Source: Planctomycetales bacterium 10988 (lineage in GTDB: Bacteria; Planctomycetota; Planctomycetia; Pirellulales; Pb10988). From it: a stretch of 64,000 bases of DNA. The position numbers were made by a program, and so were the translations under genes. Location of the stretch: positions 6,538,709 to 6,602,708 of the forward strand of contig CP043547.1 of NCBI GenBank assembly GCA_009664345.1, in the 5' to 3' direction. The first letter of the stretch is position 1. Each line of letters opens with the position of its first letter. This document shows positions 8,212-17,308 of the stretch, one piece after another. The notes beneath the pieces are model-generated. The model made no database searches. It saw only the letters and a program-made list of their open reading frames with translations, and was not told the DNA's origin.

Positions 8212-9636
8212 TTATTCTTCCTCGACCGCAGTGATTTCTTCAACTGCAGCTTCCGGTTTTTGCCAAGGGATCAATCCCCCTCGTTGGACATGTGCTTGAA
8301 AGAGTTGACCCATTTCGCGGGCGATCTTGGGGGCCTTTTCCATAAGATCGTTCTCTTCTTGAGGGTCACGTTTCAAGTTATAAAGTTCCAATGGCGAGAA
8401 CGGGGTGTTTTGCAGAATTTTCCACTCCCCTTGGATGACGGCATCAATGGTTTTCCCCAAGAATTTCCCTCCCCCTTCACGACGGATAAAATAAAGCGTC
8501 CGTTCGGGCTTAGGCTGTTCTTTTCCTAGCAAGGTTGGCAAGAAGGAAACCCCATCAATCTCGGGATCGGCTGGAGCCTGAGCCGCTTCCAACAAGGTTG
8601 GATAGATATCCATCGTGAGTACCGATCGGTCCGTGGTACTGCCGGCTTCGATTTTTCCTGGCCAAACCGCACAGCCCGGCACACGCACCCCCCCTTCATA
8701 CATGGAACCTTTTCCGGATCGCCAGGGACCATTATTTGCTCCAACATTGACCTGACCCCCATTGTCCGAGGTGAAGATCACCATCGTGTTTTCTTCCAAC
8801 CCTGCTTTCTTGAGGGTATCGAGAAACCTCCCGATTCCGGCATCCATATGTTCAATGAGGGCGACCAGCGATGCCCGTTGGTCGTCGATCTCGGGTTGGC
8901 GTTGTTTGACCTTTTGCACCCAATCCTCTGGCGGTTGGATGGGCGTGTGGGGGGCATTGTAAGCAAGATAAAGGAAAAACGGCTGCGGCTGATCGGCTCG
9001 GGATTTGACATATTCACAGGCCCAATCGGTGAAGACCTCGGTGGCGTGCCCTTCCGGCTCAATCACTTCCTCATTCAACCGCATGTAGTTATTGCCGAAC
9101 CGGAGATGGTCATAATAGTCGTCCATCATATCTCCGAGGAAGCCATGAAAATGGTCGAAGCCGCGATCATTAGGGCGATTGGGGGCTTCCAAGCCGAGAT
9201 GCCATTTCCCAACGATTCCCGTATGATAACCCGCTTTTCCCAAAGGTTGGGCGATTAACGTGGCGTCTTTGGCCAGATATCCCCAGTTACTCTCTGGATG
9301 CGTGCGAATCACCCCGGGGACCCCGACGCGTTCAGGATAACAACCCGTCAGCAAGGACGCCCTCGTTGGAGAACATACACAACAGTTGGCATAAAAGTTT
9401 TCAAACTTCATTCCTCGGGAAACTAATAGATCAATCTCCGGAGTCAGCAAGTCCTCCGCTCCGTAGCTACTCAAATCGCCGAAGCCAAGATCATCCACCA
9501 GGATCACGACCAGATTCGGTGGGGATTCCGCGGAGAGGGAGCTTGTCGAAAGTCCACTCCAGAAGAGAGCGAATCCTCCAAGGATTACGCTGATTTTTGC
9601 AAGGAAACTCAAAGCTTTAGGTCGTCTGTTTTGCAT
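8212..9636 (-). CDS. Secreted sulfatase (arylsulfatase A type)
   Basis: This 474-residue sulfatase has an N-terminal hydrophobic signal segment ending near residue 36. It has the metal-binding VDDLGFGDLSSYG and the formylglycine motif CSPTRASLLTG, with the modifiable Cys at residue 88. Further family blocks are VGKWHLG, APHTPIQPP and FTSDNGGQVNVG. It would hydrolyse sulfate esters, probably on an algal or animal polysaccharide, in the periplasm or outside the cell. It needs a formylglycine-generating or anaerobic maturation enzyme, which is not in this window. A second sulfatase gene lies directly upstream on the same strand; the two could be co-transcribed, but a strong hairpin separates them. 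Confidence 0.93.
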   Translation of the reverse strand: MQNRRPKALSFLAKISVILGGFALFWSGLSTSSLSAESPPNLVVILVDDLGFGDLSSYGAEDLLTPEIDLLVSRGMKFENFYANCCVCSPTRASLLTGCYPERVGVPGVIRTHPESNWGYLAKDATLIAQPLGKAGYHTGIVGKWHLGLEAPNRPNDRGFDHFHGFLGDMMDDYYDHLRFGNNYMRLNEEVIEPEGHATEVFTDWACEYVKSRADQPQPFFLYLAYNAPHTPIQPPEDWVQKVKQRQPEIDDQRASLVALIEHMDAGIGRFLDTLKKAGLEENTMVIFTSDNGGQVNVGANNGPWRSGKGSMYEGGVRVPGCAVWPGKIEAGSTTDRSVLTMDIYPTLLEAAQAPADPEIDGVSFLPTLLGKEQPKPERTLYFIRREGGGKFLGKTIDAVIQGEWKILQNTPFSPLELYNLKRDPQEENDLMEKAPKIAREMGQLFQAHVQRGGLIPWQKPEAAVEEITAVEEE

Positions 9637-9703
9637 CGCTATCGATCCTTCACGAAACCGAGGGGGGAGTCTGGGAGGTCATCGCTAGACAGCATAAACC
9701 ATG

Positions 9704-9738
9704 AAGGACGATTCGAAAACCAGCAACGAATCGTCCTT
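9704..9738 (-). terminator. Hairpin between the two sulfatase genes
   Basis: A perfect 12-base-pair inverted repeat (AAGGACGATTCG / CGAATCGTCCTT) with an 11-base loop lies about 50 bases after the stop of the upstream sulfatase gene (9790-11211). No T-run follows it, so it may attenuate or protect the transcript end rather than act as a full intrinsic terminator. Confidence 0.5.
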
Positions 9739-9789
9739 CAAAGTGATTCGAGGATGGAGCGATCTTTCCTCGATTGATATTAACTAGGC

Positions 9790-11211
9790 TTAGAGTTTCT
9801 CAATGGGTTCCGCTTTTTGTGGAGTCGCATCGGCCTCTACTTCCTCTTTCCAGCGGCGGAGCGATCGTGTCATGTGATTCACCCGATCCGGGTATTCTTG
9901 GGCAAGATTGTTCGATTCGCCTAAATCTTTGCCGAGATGATAGAGTTCCGGTTCCGAATTTCTCTTTGGATAGAGGAGTTTCCAAGGCCCTTTTCGCATG
10001 GCCATCTTCCCGTTGGTGGTCCAATAGATGGCTCGATTGGGCAATTTTTCTTTGGTAAAGAGGTGGGATTTGAGGGAGATCCCATCCAATTGATGGCCTT
10101 CTGGAACTTTCGCCCCGGCGATTTCCAGTATCGTCGGCATGAGATCAATGCTGATAGCGGTCGCTTTGGAAACGGTGCCGGCTTCGATCTTCCCCGGCCA
10201 TTTCGCCATCGCACAGACGCGATGCCCTCCTTCCCAGAAGGTTCCCTTCTTTCCGCGAAGCGGGCCGTTATTGGAATCCGCCGTGCCGCCGTTATCTGAA
10301 AGGAAGAAGACAAAGGTATTCTCTTCTAGGTTAGTCTCTTGAAGCGTTTGCATCACCTGACCGACGGTTTTATCCATCGCTTCGATCATCTCTTTCAAGG
10401 CCATTTGGGAATCGGTACGCGAGGGACGAATTTGTCCCTTCTTCCCTTCCGCACGAACAGGCACGTCGTTCGGTCCTTGATAGGGAGTATGAGGGGCCTC
10501 GTGGGCGATGTATAAACAGAAAGGTTGATCTTGGTTGTCCTTAATAAATTCACAGGCGTAGTCCCCAATTAAGTAGGTAGAATAACCCGGCTCATTTTCA
10601 ATTCGCAAACCATTCCACCAGTCGAGCACGCCCATCCGATCAACGTGCGAATGATAATCGACATTGCCGCTGACATATCCTCGAAAGAGATCAAACTGAT
10701 GGTGAACGGGATTGAATTCTTTCCGATAACCTAAATGCCATTTTCCAATGCAAGCGGTGGCATAGCCGGTTTCTTTGAGAACTTGAGAAAAGGTGATTTC
10801 ACTGGGGTAAAGACCATGATGGCGATTTTGCTGCGGATCGGCAAAGATTACCCCATCCACTCCGGCCCGCTGTTGATACCGTCCCGTCAGCAGCCCCGCC
10901 CGCGTTGGACTACACACGGCTCCACTCGAATGAAAGTCGGTGAACTTCATCCCCTCTGCGGCCAACTGGTCTAGATTTGGGGTCTTAATCACCTCATTTC
11001 CATAACAAGACAAATCCCCATAGCCCAAGTCATCCGCCATAATCACGATGAGGTTGGGTTGAGGGGGTGAATCTGCTTTTGTAGGCAGAATCATGACTGA
11101 GGAGAAAACGAGTCCTAAAACGAAAACAAGGAATGTGTTTAATTGGTGTCGAAAAGGAACTCGAAAGAAAACGGTCGGGGATGGAATGTGCGAGCGTCGA
11201 GGGATCATCAA
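9790..11211 (-). CDS. Secreted sulfatase
   Basis: This 473-residue sulfatase has an N-terminal extension and a hydrophobic signal segment (about residues 27-46). It has the metal site MADDLGYGDLSCYG, formylglycine motif CSPTRAGLLTG (Cys100-Arg104), IGKWHLGY, EAPHTPYQGP and LSDNGGTADSNNGPLRG. It is clearly diverged from the neighbour at 8212-9636, so the two are not a recent duplication and probably act on different sulfated sugars. Another ATG at codon 2 is equally possible. The product is predicted to be exported to the periplasm or surface. Confidence 0.93.
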   Translation of the reverse strand: MMIPRRSHIPSPTVFFRVPFRHQLNTFLVFVLGLVFSSVMILPTKADSPPQPNLIVIMADDLGYGDLSCYGNEVIKTPNLDQLAAEGMKFTDFHSSGAVCSPTRAGLLTGRYQQRAGVDGVIFADPQQNRHHGLYPSEITFSQVLKETGYATACIGKWHLGYRKEFNPVHHQFDLFRGYVSGNVDYHSHVDRMGVLDWWNGLRIENEPGYSTYLIGDYACEFIKDNQDQPFCLYIAHEAPHTPYQGPNDVPVRAEGKKGQIRPSRTDSQMALKEMIEAMDKTVGQVMQTLQETNLEENTFVFFLSDNGGTADSNNGPLRGKKGTFWEGGHRVCAMAKWPGKIEAGTVSKATAISIDLMPTILEIAGAKVPEGHQLDGISLKSHLFTKEKLPNRAIYWTTNGKMAMRKGPWKLLYPKRNSEPELYHLGKDLGESNNLAQEYPDRVNHMTRSLRRWKEEVEADATPQKAEPIEKL

Positions 11212-11515
11212 TCTATTCCTTGCTGGGAGTGACTTTGAGCCAAAAGAATGGCCTCAGCGACTTGGTAGATGAAATTGGCGAACCAAGTCAAGCGTTTGTG
11301 AGGTATAGGGAGGTTCGCTTAACGCGACCTATTGTCATGGCATGAAAAGCTGAAGTCAATCCGACCCCACGTCCTAGGCCGGTAGGAAAGTGCCTGTCCT
11401 CGATCGGTCAAAGAATGTCACCGCCAGACGAAAAGATAAGAATGGGGAGATGTCCGAAGCGGTGAAGTTGGCTAGCTCTCGACGCAGAACGAGGTGGATA
11501 TCCAGAACGCCGGGG

Positions 11516-11962
11516 CTACGATCCTGGAGGAGGGTCCGTCTCGGGGGATTCGCCATCTTGTTGCAGGTCCGCCAGGGTCAATTCCGCGAGATCGGTCAGG
11601 AGTTGTTGATAATGCCGACTAATCATGGCATTGATCTCTTCGAAGGAAGCTTGGTGTTCCGGATCGAGCGGAAGCAAGGAAACCGCGATGAAGGGGAAGC
11701 CGACCGCTTGGAAAATTTCTCTTAAGGCGATCTCGTGGGGAGCTCTGGCGAGGAGGTATCCTCCACCGGGACCCACGCTACTTCGTAATAAACCGGCATC
11801 GACCAAGCTACGTAAAATTTTATAGCGAAACTTGCGTGGAAGGGGAGAGCCCTCCGCGATCTGGGGCGCAGGAAGGGGGCCGCGTTGATAACTCATCTTC
11901 AAGCAGAGAAGAATGGTTAACGCATATTCAATGGTACGGGATTCGCGATTTCTTCCGTTCAA
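11516..11962 (-). CDS. Rrf2-family-like transcriptional regulator without Fe-S cysteines
   Basis: This 148-residue protein carries a winged-helix pattern of the Rrf2 family: TIEYALTILLCLKM, PRKFRYKILRSLVDAGLLRS, GPGGGYLLARAPHEIALREIFQAVG. In IscR and NsrR the region after this holds three cysteines that ligate an Fe-S cluster. Here that region has none, so the protein, if a regulator, should sense something else or nothing. The frame is preceded by 443 bases of apparently non-coding DNA and followed by the divergent sulfatase region. The start ATG is the only good one. The target genes are unknown. Confidence 0.75.
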   Translation of the reverse strand: MNGRNRESRTIEYALTILLCLKMSYQRGPLPAPQIAEGSPLPRKFRYKILRSLVDAGLLRSSVGPGGGYLLARAPHEIALREIFQAVGFPFIAVSLLPLDPEHQASFEEINAMISRHYQQLLTDLAELTLADLQQDGESPETDPPPGS

Positions 11963-12405
11963 CGGTCGGTCCTAGTCTATTAGGAGAGAATCAAAGCCAA
12001 AGAGCCCTCAAAATCCTGATTGGGGAAAGCAGTTGGATAGTTGGCACCCAAGAGCAAGACCCTTCACCCAGATTGAATGGTTCAAAATTGGAGAAGGCGT
12101 CTGAATGGTGAATGCTACAACTACCGTCAACCACAAAGACTTCTATGGTGAATTTCGCCAGTCTAATCAAATTTCATCAAAGAAAAATCACTCAAAAAGA
12201 AAACTTCCCGATAAATTTTCGCTGTATCGATCATTTTGTTTCGGTAAATCGTCCTTTAAGCCGAAAATTGACATTATTGATTTACCAATTCCTATTTTGG
12301 ATGTCCTAAGTCCAAAAAGAGAAATGCCTTAAATCAGGAAGCCTTAGACAACAGGAAAGGGACTCGATCGTTAGGTTCTCACGAAACGAAGGTTGAATTG
12401 ATTTC
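11963..12405. other. Intergenic region, no gene recognised
   Basis: Short open frames on the plus strand (for example 12105-12332) have no ribosome site, no family resemblance and compositions unlike neighbouring proteins. The stretch probably holds the promoter of the Rrf2-like gene and the 3' end of the Hsp70 transcript. I see no hairpin with a T-run. Confidence 0.5.
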
Positions 12406-14385
12406 TTAAAAGTAAAGAATGCCGACAAGAATCCCTGCCAACATGGCAAGCAAGATGACGACTCCTAAGAGGATCAAACCAAGGTAATTCGAGAGGGGAA
12501 ACGAAGGACCAAGGTCCGACGGTTGCAAATGGTTCGGTTGCTGGGCGGCTGTGGGAGAGGGGGGGATCGCAGATTCCGGTTGGGGGTCGAACTGAGGAAC
12601 CTCCTCGCTGGGGGGAGCGGTTACCGGGTTTGGCTCGACGGGAGTCGGCCTCGTTGGGGGAGCGGGAGAGGACGGCTTGACGGTTTCTACAAACTCTTGG
12701 CTTTCTTGAGCAGCCGGTACGGTGTCGGTACTGGGCTCTGGCGCTTTTTCAGAGACAGGAGGCGCGGAGGCCTTTGCTTTGGCCCTTGAGAGAGTCTTCG
12801 TTTTGCTTCGTTTGGGGACTTCTTTATTCTTTAGGAACGAGGCACATAACGTGAGTCCGGCTCCATGATCGACAAGCTTTCGCCATTTTGAAATCAGGGC
12901 ACTCGAAAGTGTCCCTTCGCGTTCAAGTTCCAAACGGACTTCATTCTCGGTTTCTTCTAGTCGAGCGGTCACACTCAAGCGGCCATTCGTTCCATATTCA
13001 TAAGTCACCCAAATCGGCCAGCCGGCGGGCAAGTCCTCTGGTAAATTGCGAATGACGGTTTTTCCAATCGGAGTACATTCTTCCGGGGAGGAACTTTCGC
13101 CTTCAAGGACTTTCAGAACAACCGAGTGTTGTCCTTTGCGCTTGGTTTCAAATCGTTTTGTCTTCTGAGCAGGGAGCGGAGTGTTCTTTTTAATCAGAAT
13201 GTTGTTCCCTTTTCGCCCTGTGCGAGGATCGACTCCTTCGATGCCCAGGCTATGCGAATTAACATTCGTGACATGGAAACGATTCCGCTTTTCCGAATCT
13301 TGGCTGGCAAGCAGATGATCGGCAAAGACTGCCGCCCCGCGAGCAACGGCTTCGTCGGGATTGATGGTGTGATCGGGTTGAATGCCGGTGCGTTCCAGCA
13401 ACATTCGCGAAACCATCGGCATCCGCGTGGAGCCACCGACCAAGATAATGCGATTGAGATCACTCCATTGCAGGCCCGAGGTGGTCAAAAGTTGCCGCGT
13501 GACATAGGCCGTTCGTTCCAGGAGATGTTCGGATTCCTCTTCGAATTGATCGCGTGTGATACGGATTTCGTGCGTTTGATCTTCGACAGTCAATTTTAGC
13601 GACGCGCTTTTGCGAACACTCAGGGTGTGTTTGACTTCCTCGACATGATTAATGAGCCGTTGATGCAAGATCGGGTCGTTGACCGGGTTGGAACCGATCA
13701 TCTCTTGCAGCCGAAAACCGGCGTGATCGACAAGAATCTCATCCCAATCACGTCCGCCGAGTTGGACATCTCCATCCGTGGCGATCGTGCGGAGATTCCC
13801 GGCTTTCATTTCAATCAAAGTCGCGTCGAAGGTTCCGCCTCCGAGGTCATAGACCAGGACATTGATGGTATCTTCAGGGGATTCTTTCGATTGTTTTAAA
13901 TAGCCGAGGACTTCCCCAAAGGCCAAGGCCGCCGCCGTTGGTTCGTTGACAATGTCGATGACTTTCAGTCCGGCGATCTGGGCCGCATCAATGGTGGCTT
14001 TCCGTCGTGGCTCATCAAAAAAAGCTGGCACCGTAATGACCACGGAGAAATCGTCTTTTACGACCGAAGCCAAGTCATTCGCCAGCTTTTTCAGCACATA
14101 GGCTTGAATGACCTCCGGCGGGAGTTCCAGGCCGCCGACTGATTTATGAAATTTAGGCTTGCCCATATCCCGCTTAACGCATTCGGCCAAGCGGTCCGGC
14201 TCATAGACACCTTGCTTTTTGGCTTCTCGGCCAACGAGGACTTCCTCGTCTCGGAACAGGATCGTTGTAGGCGTTAAAAGGTCGCCTTCGGCATTCGGGA
14301 TAAGGACACTCTGTCCGGTGTCGTCAACCCAAGCCATGGCCGAATAGGTCGTTCCTAGATCAATCCCGACCGCACGTTCCTGCAC
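12406..14385 (-). CDS. Hsp70-family protein with C-terminal membrane anchor
   Basis: This is a DnaK-like chaperone of about 659 residues. The ATPase domain shows VGIDLGTTYSAMAW, VPAFFDEPRRKATIDAA, NEPTAAALAFG, VYDLGGGTFDATL and VGGSTRMP. A substrate-binding beta domain follows (around NNILIKKNTPLPAQKTKRF). Instead of the DnaK lid helices there is a Pro/Ala/Ser-rich linker and a single hydrophobic segment at the very C-terminus (about the last 25 residues), so the chaperone should be tail-anchored in a membrane. The frame is open to a TTG at 14418, but GTG at 14385 has a well-placed GGGGAG and starts right before the first ATPase strand. No DnaJ or GrpE gene is adjacent. Confidence 0.9.
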   Translation of the reverse strand: MQERAVGIDLGTTYSAMAWVDDTGQSVLIPNAEGDLLTPTTILFRDEEVLVGREAKKQGVYEPDRLAECVKRDMGKPKFHKSVGGLELPPEVIQAYVLKKLANDLASVVKDDFSVVITVPAFFDEPRRKATIDAAQIAGLKVIDIVNEPTAAALAFGEVLGYLKQSKESPEDTINVLVYDLGGGTFDATLIEMKAGNLRTIATDGDVQLGGRDWDEILVDHAGFRLQEMIGSNPVNDPILHQRLINHVEEVKHTLSVRKSASLKLTVEDQTHEIRITRDQFEEESEHLLERTAYVTRQLLTTSGLQWSDLNRIILVGGSTRMPMVSRMLLERTGIQPDHTINPDEAVARGAAVFADHLLASQDSEKRNRFHVTNVNSHSLGIEGVDPRTGRKGNNILIKKNTPLPAQKTKRFETKRKGQHSVVLKVLEGESSSPEECTPIGKTVIRNLPEDLPAGWPIWVTYEYGTNGRLSVTARLEETENEVRLELEREGTLSSALISKWRKLVDHGAGLTLCASFLKNKEVPKRSKTKTLSRAKAKASAPPVSEKAPEPSTDTVPAAQESQEFVETVKPSSPAPPTRPTPVEPNPVTAPPSEEVPQFDPQPESAIPPSPTAAQQPNHLQPSDLGPSFPLSNYLGLILLGVVILLAMLAGILVGILYF

Positions 14386-15136
14386 AATGTATCTCCCCGT
14401 AAGTTCCCTCGACCGCAACTACCACAGCACGGAGACCCGAGAAGATCGTCCTTCTCATTTACTTTGGACGAGCCTAAAGCGTGTGCGACCTGAGGAATGA
14501 CTTGTTTGCCCAAATTCTCTATTGACCAAAGGACCGGATAAGAAGATATCACGATCTCTTGGAAGTGCTATTCTAACGACCAATTCCCTCTCGCGGGAGA
14601 CCCTTCTTAAGAACAGTTTCACGAAACCTTTTTTAACCCGTTTCTTAAAGAATTATAAAATCCTCGGCTGGGCCACTTCAGGTTTCTTACCACGATTTCT
14701 TTCTCTGTTGATGAGGTTGGACTGTCCAAGTCAGCTCGCAAGGAAGGATCGACCTTCGCCGAGCTTTTCTATTTAGAAAAAATGGGGCAGTTTCGACTAT
14801 TGTTGCGTGCCTATCCCGTCGATAAGTCTATTAGTGATGTTTTCTTGACCTGTAGCGAATGCATGGAAATCAATGAGTGTCGTTGATTTTTCACTAGCCA
14901 ACGTCAAGAAAAGGCGTCATGGAACGTCCTTCACTTCCCTTCTGCCTACAGCGTTCTCCTTTGATTGAAGAGACGATTTTTCTCATTAGGCGGCGTTCTT
15001 TGCAGGAGTGTGAATAGGGAGAGGTCTCACCAGGAGTGGGCAATCCTCGCGGATTTTCTCTTCAGTACGGACTGATCGTTTCTATTTTTCAAACGAATCT
15101 TGCATCGATTCAAGGCAATCGGGAGGCGAACGTAAC
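14386..15136. other. Intergenic region between divergent Hsp70 and barrel genes
   Basis: About 750 bases with no supported gene. A 34-codon frame at 14782-14886 contains three cysteines (CSECMEINEC) but has no ribosome site. The region must hold the divergent promoters for the Hsp70 and outer-membrane barrel genes. I cannot point to a convincing promoter or RNA structure. Confidence 0.5.
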
Positions 15137-16120
15137 ATGAGGGGAACTCATTGGATGACCCTTGTGTTATTCGCGGTACTCGTCTGCGAATGCACGATCC
15201 CGGCATCTGCTCAAATCACTTGGACGCACTTCCAAGCGGATACGCTGATTCTCCAGCGATCGCGTGCGCGAAATGATGTCTTGCTCAATGCCGATAACGG
15301 CACCGCCGGGTATCTCAATTCGGCGGATGATATCGCTTTGGTCAGTGCGAAAGACTTTGATTTCGAGTACGAAGCGAATATCCGTTTCGCAATCGGTTTT
15401 GATGTATTCCCCGGCACGAACACCGAACTCTCTTATTGGGGAACCGGTTTTTGGGAGGATGAGATCGTCGTAGATCGGGGGCTGACTTTTGACTTGATTG
15501 CCCCGTTTGATACCGCGACGGTCAATTATACCTCGGCCAATGTCGCCATCTTGGGCTATGCCACGCGTTCCCATAATGCCGAAATCAACAATATTTGGAA
15601 CCTCAATACCGAGCTAAGTATGCTCGCCGGGGTTCGCTTTTTTAATCAAGCCGAATCCTTCAGCCTCACGATGGGACAAAGTGGGGGCATCCTCGCGGCG
15701 ACGAGTACTTATAAGGTCGAAACCGATAACTATCTGATCGGTCCGCAAATTGGATTTGGCTACCGTGTCCCGGTGACGCCTCGCTGGTCGATTGCCGGAA
15801 CGGCCAAAGGTGGCTTTCTGTTTAATATTCACCAGCAAAATTCTTTTCTGCTGGATGTCGGTAATACAAGCACCTTGGCGACTTTCGAACGCTCCGAACT
15901 CGAACCTTCCTTTATCGGCGAGATCGGGCTTTCGACATTCTATCGTTTCTCCAAAGGGATTACCTTCCGCCTCGGGTATGAAGTGATGTTCGTCAATGGC
16001 CTCGCTTTAGCGCCCGAACAATTTGATCGAGGACCGGGGCTTTCCGCTGAAGGTCGCGATAATCATTCCGGCAGCATTTTCTTCGATGGGCTTTTAGTTG
16101 GGATTGAAATTCTTCATTGA
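15137..16120 (+). CDS. Outer-membrane beta-barrel protein, probably BBP7-like
   Basis: This 327-residue protein has a signal peptide (cleavage likely after ASA near residue 25). It is followed by alternating hydrophobic/polar beta strands rich in aromatic residues, such as DFEYEANIRFAIGFDV and WSIAGTAKGGFLFNI. It ends in a strand (FFDGLLVGIEIL) typical of an outer-membrane porin-like barrel. The layout resembles the BBP7 family expanded in Planctomycetes, but I cannot be certain of the family. It is expected in the outer membrane; no ligand can be inferred. It is convergent with bioF, four bases away. Confidence 0.7.
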   Translation: MRGTHWMTLVLFAVLVCECTIPASAQITWTHFQADTLILQRSRARNDVLLNADNGTAGYLNSADDIALVSAKDFDFEYEANIRFAIGFDVFPGTNTELSYWGTGFWEDEIVVDRGLTFDLIAPFDTATVNYTSANVAILGYATRSHNAEINNIWNLNTELSMLAGVRFFNQAESFSLTMGQSGGILAATSTYKVETDNYLIGPQIGFGYRVPVTPRWSIAGTAKGGFLFNIHQQNSFLLDVGNTSTLATFERSELEPSFIGEIGLSTFYRFSKGITFRLGYEVMFVNGLALAPEQFDRGPGLSAEGRDNHSGSIFFDGLLVGIEILH

Positions 16121-16123
16121 GCT

Positions 16124-17302
16124 TTAAGCTGGTGGAGTTCCCAAAGCATCAAGTAACCCGTCGATCATTTCCTTTGTGTGTTCAGAAGTCAGGCTTAGCC
16201 GGAGTCGGGCCGTATTTGGCGGCACCGTCGGGGGGCGAATCGCCGGAACCCAGAAACCGGCCTCTTGGAGACTTTCCGATAAGCTGACCGCCCTTTCGGC
16301 ATCTCCTACCATGATCGGAATGATTTGCGTGGTACTAGGGCCGATCTCCCAGCCTTGTTCCGTCAGACGATTCCGCACGCTTTCCGCGAGGTTTAAGAGT
16401 CGTTCGCGTCGAGAAATTTCAAGGCGAGCGATCTTCACCGCCGCTCGGGCGGCCGCTGCGTTGGCTGCCGGGAAAGCGGTTGAGTAAATATAAGGTCGGG
16501 CGTTGTTCACCAGCCAATCGATGCACGTCTGTGGCCCAACCACAAACCCACCGACACAACCGAGGCCCTTGCTCAAGGTTCCGACTCGAAAAGGAATGTG
16601 TCCGCGAAGGTCCGGCTGATCGGCCAAGCCACTACCATGCTCGCCAAAAACCCCAGTTGCGTGGGCTTCATCGACGAGCAGCATGGCATCATACCGCTCG
16701 GCCAAGTCGGCCATTTCCTGAAGTGGGGCACAATCGCCATCCATACTGAAGAGACTATCCGTCACGATCAGCCTGCGGCGAAAGCCAGATTCTCGTTTGA
16801 GAAGATGTTCCAAACGCGAAAGATCGGCATGGCGGTAAGTACGAAACCTGGCCCCACTCAAGCGGCAGCCATCGATCAAGCTGGCATGGTTGAGATGATC
16901 GCCTAACACCAAATCTCCCGCCCGTACCAAAGCCGGAATGATCCCCAGATTAGCCGCGAAGCCCGAAGGAAAGACCAAGGCGGCTTCAGTATGTTCCCAC
17001 TCCGCCAGGTCTTGCTCTAAGGCGGCGACCTCTTGTTGATACCCCGTCACGAGCGGGCTGGCCCCGGAACCCCAGCTCTCGGTCTCTAACGCCAATCGGG
17101 CTGCTTCGAGAACCTGGGGATGATGGGCAAGGCCGAGATAATCATTTGAGGCAAAGTTGATAAGCGCTTGGTCATCCAAGGAAATCGTCGTGGTTTGCGG
17201 TCCGCTGCGGACTTTTCGTTGGCGGAAGAGATGCGTTTCTTTGCGCTCGTCAAGTTCGGTCTGCATCCAACCGAAGGGATCGCTTTTGGTCTTTGGGGAC
17301 AT
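16124..17302 (-). CDS. bioF: 8-amino-7-oxononanoate synthase BioF
   Basis: This 392-residue PLP enzyme of the alpha-oxoamine synthase family shows NFASNDYLGLAHHP, GSGASPLVTGY, VDEAHATGVFGEHG, the PLP-lysine motif VGTLSKGLGCVGG and the C-terminal AIRPPTVPPNTARLRLSL. The last is characteristic of BioF rather than of 2-amino-3-ketobutyrate ligase. It condenses pimeloyl-ACP (or -CoA) with alanine, the first step of biotin ring assembly. It begins six bases after the stop of the EVE-domain gene, so the two are likely co-transcribed. BioA, BioD and BioB are not in the window; bioC lies 15 kb away. Confidence 0.9.
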   Translation of the reverse strand: MSPKTKSDPFGWMQTELDERKETHLFRQRKVRSGPQTTTISLDDQALINFASNDYLGLAHHPQVLEAARLALETESWGSGASPLVTGYQQEVAALEQDLAEWEHTEAALVFPSGFAANLGIIPALVRAGDLVLGDHLNHASLIDGCRLSGARFRTYRHADLSRLEHLLKRESGFRRRLIVTDSLFSMDGDCAPLQEMADLAERYDAMLLVDEAHATGVFGEHGSGLADQPDLRGHIPFRVGTLSKGLGCVGGFVVGPQTCIDWLVNNARPYIYSTAFPAANAAAARAAVKIARLEISRRERLLNLAESVRNRLTEQGWEIGPSTTQIIPIMVGDAERAVSLSESLQEAGFWVPAIRPPTVPPNTARLRLSLTSEHTKEMIDGLLDALGTPPA

Positions 17303-17308
17303 CTGATT

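Noticed and set aside
12105-12332. 75-codon plus-strand frame between the Rrf2-like and Hsp70 genes
   Set aside because: Two overlapping frames in the same place, no ribosome site and low-complexity Lys/Ser/Phe composition.
14782-14886. 34-codon frame containing three cysteines, CSECMEINEC
   Set aside because: No ribosome site, very short, no recognised zinc-protein family, and inside an otherwise non-coding stretch.
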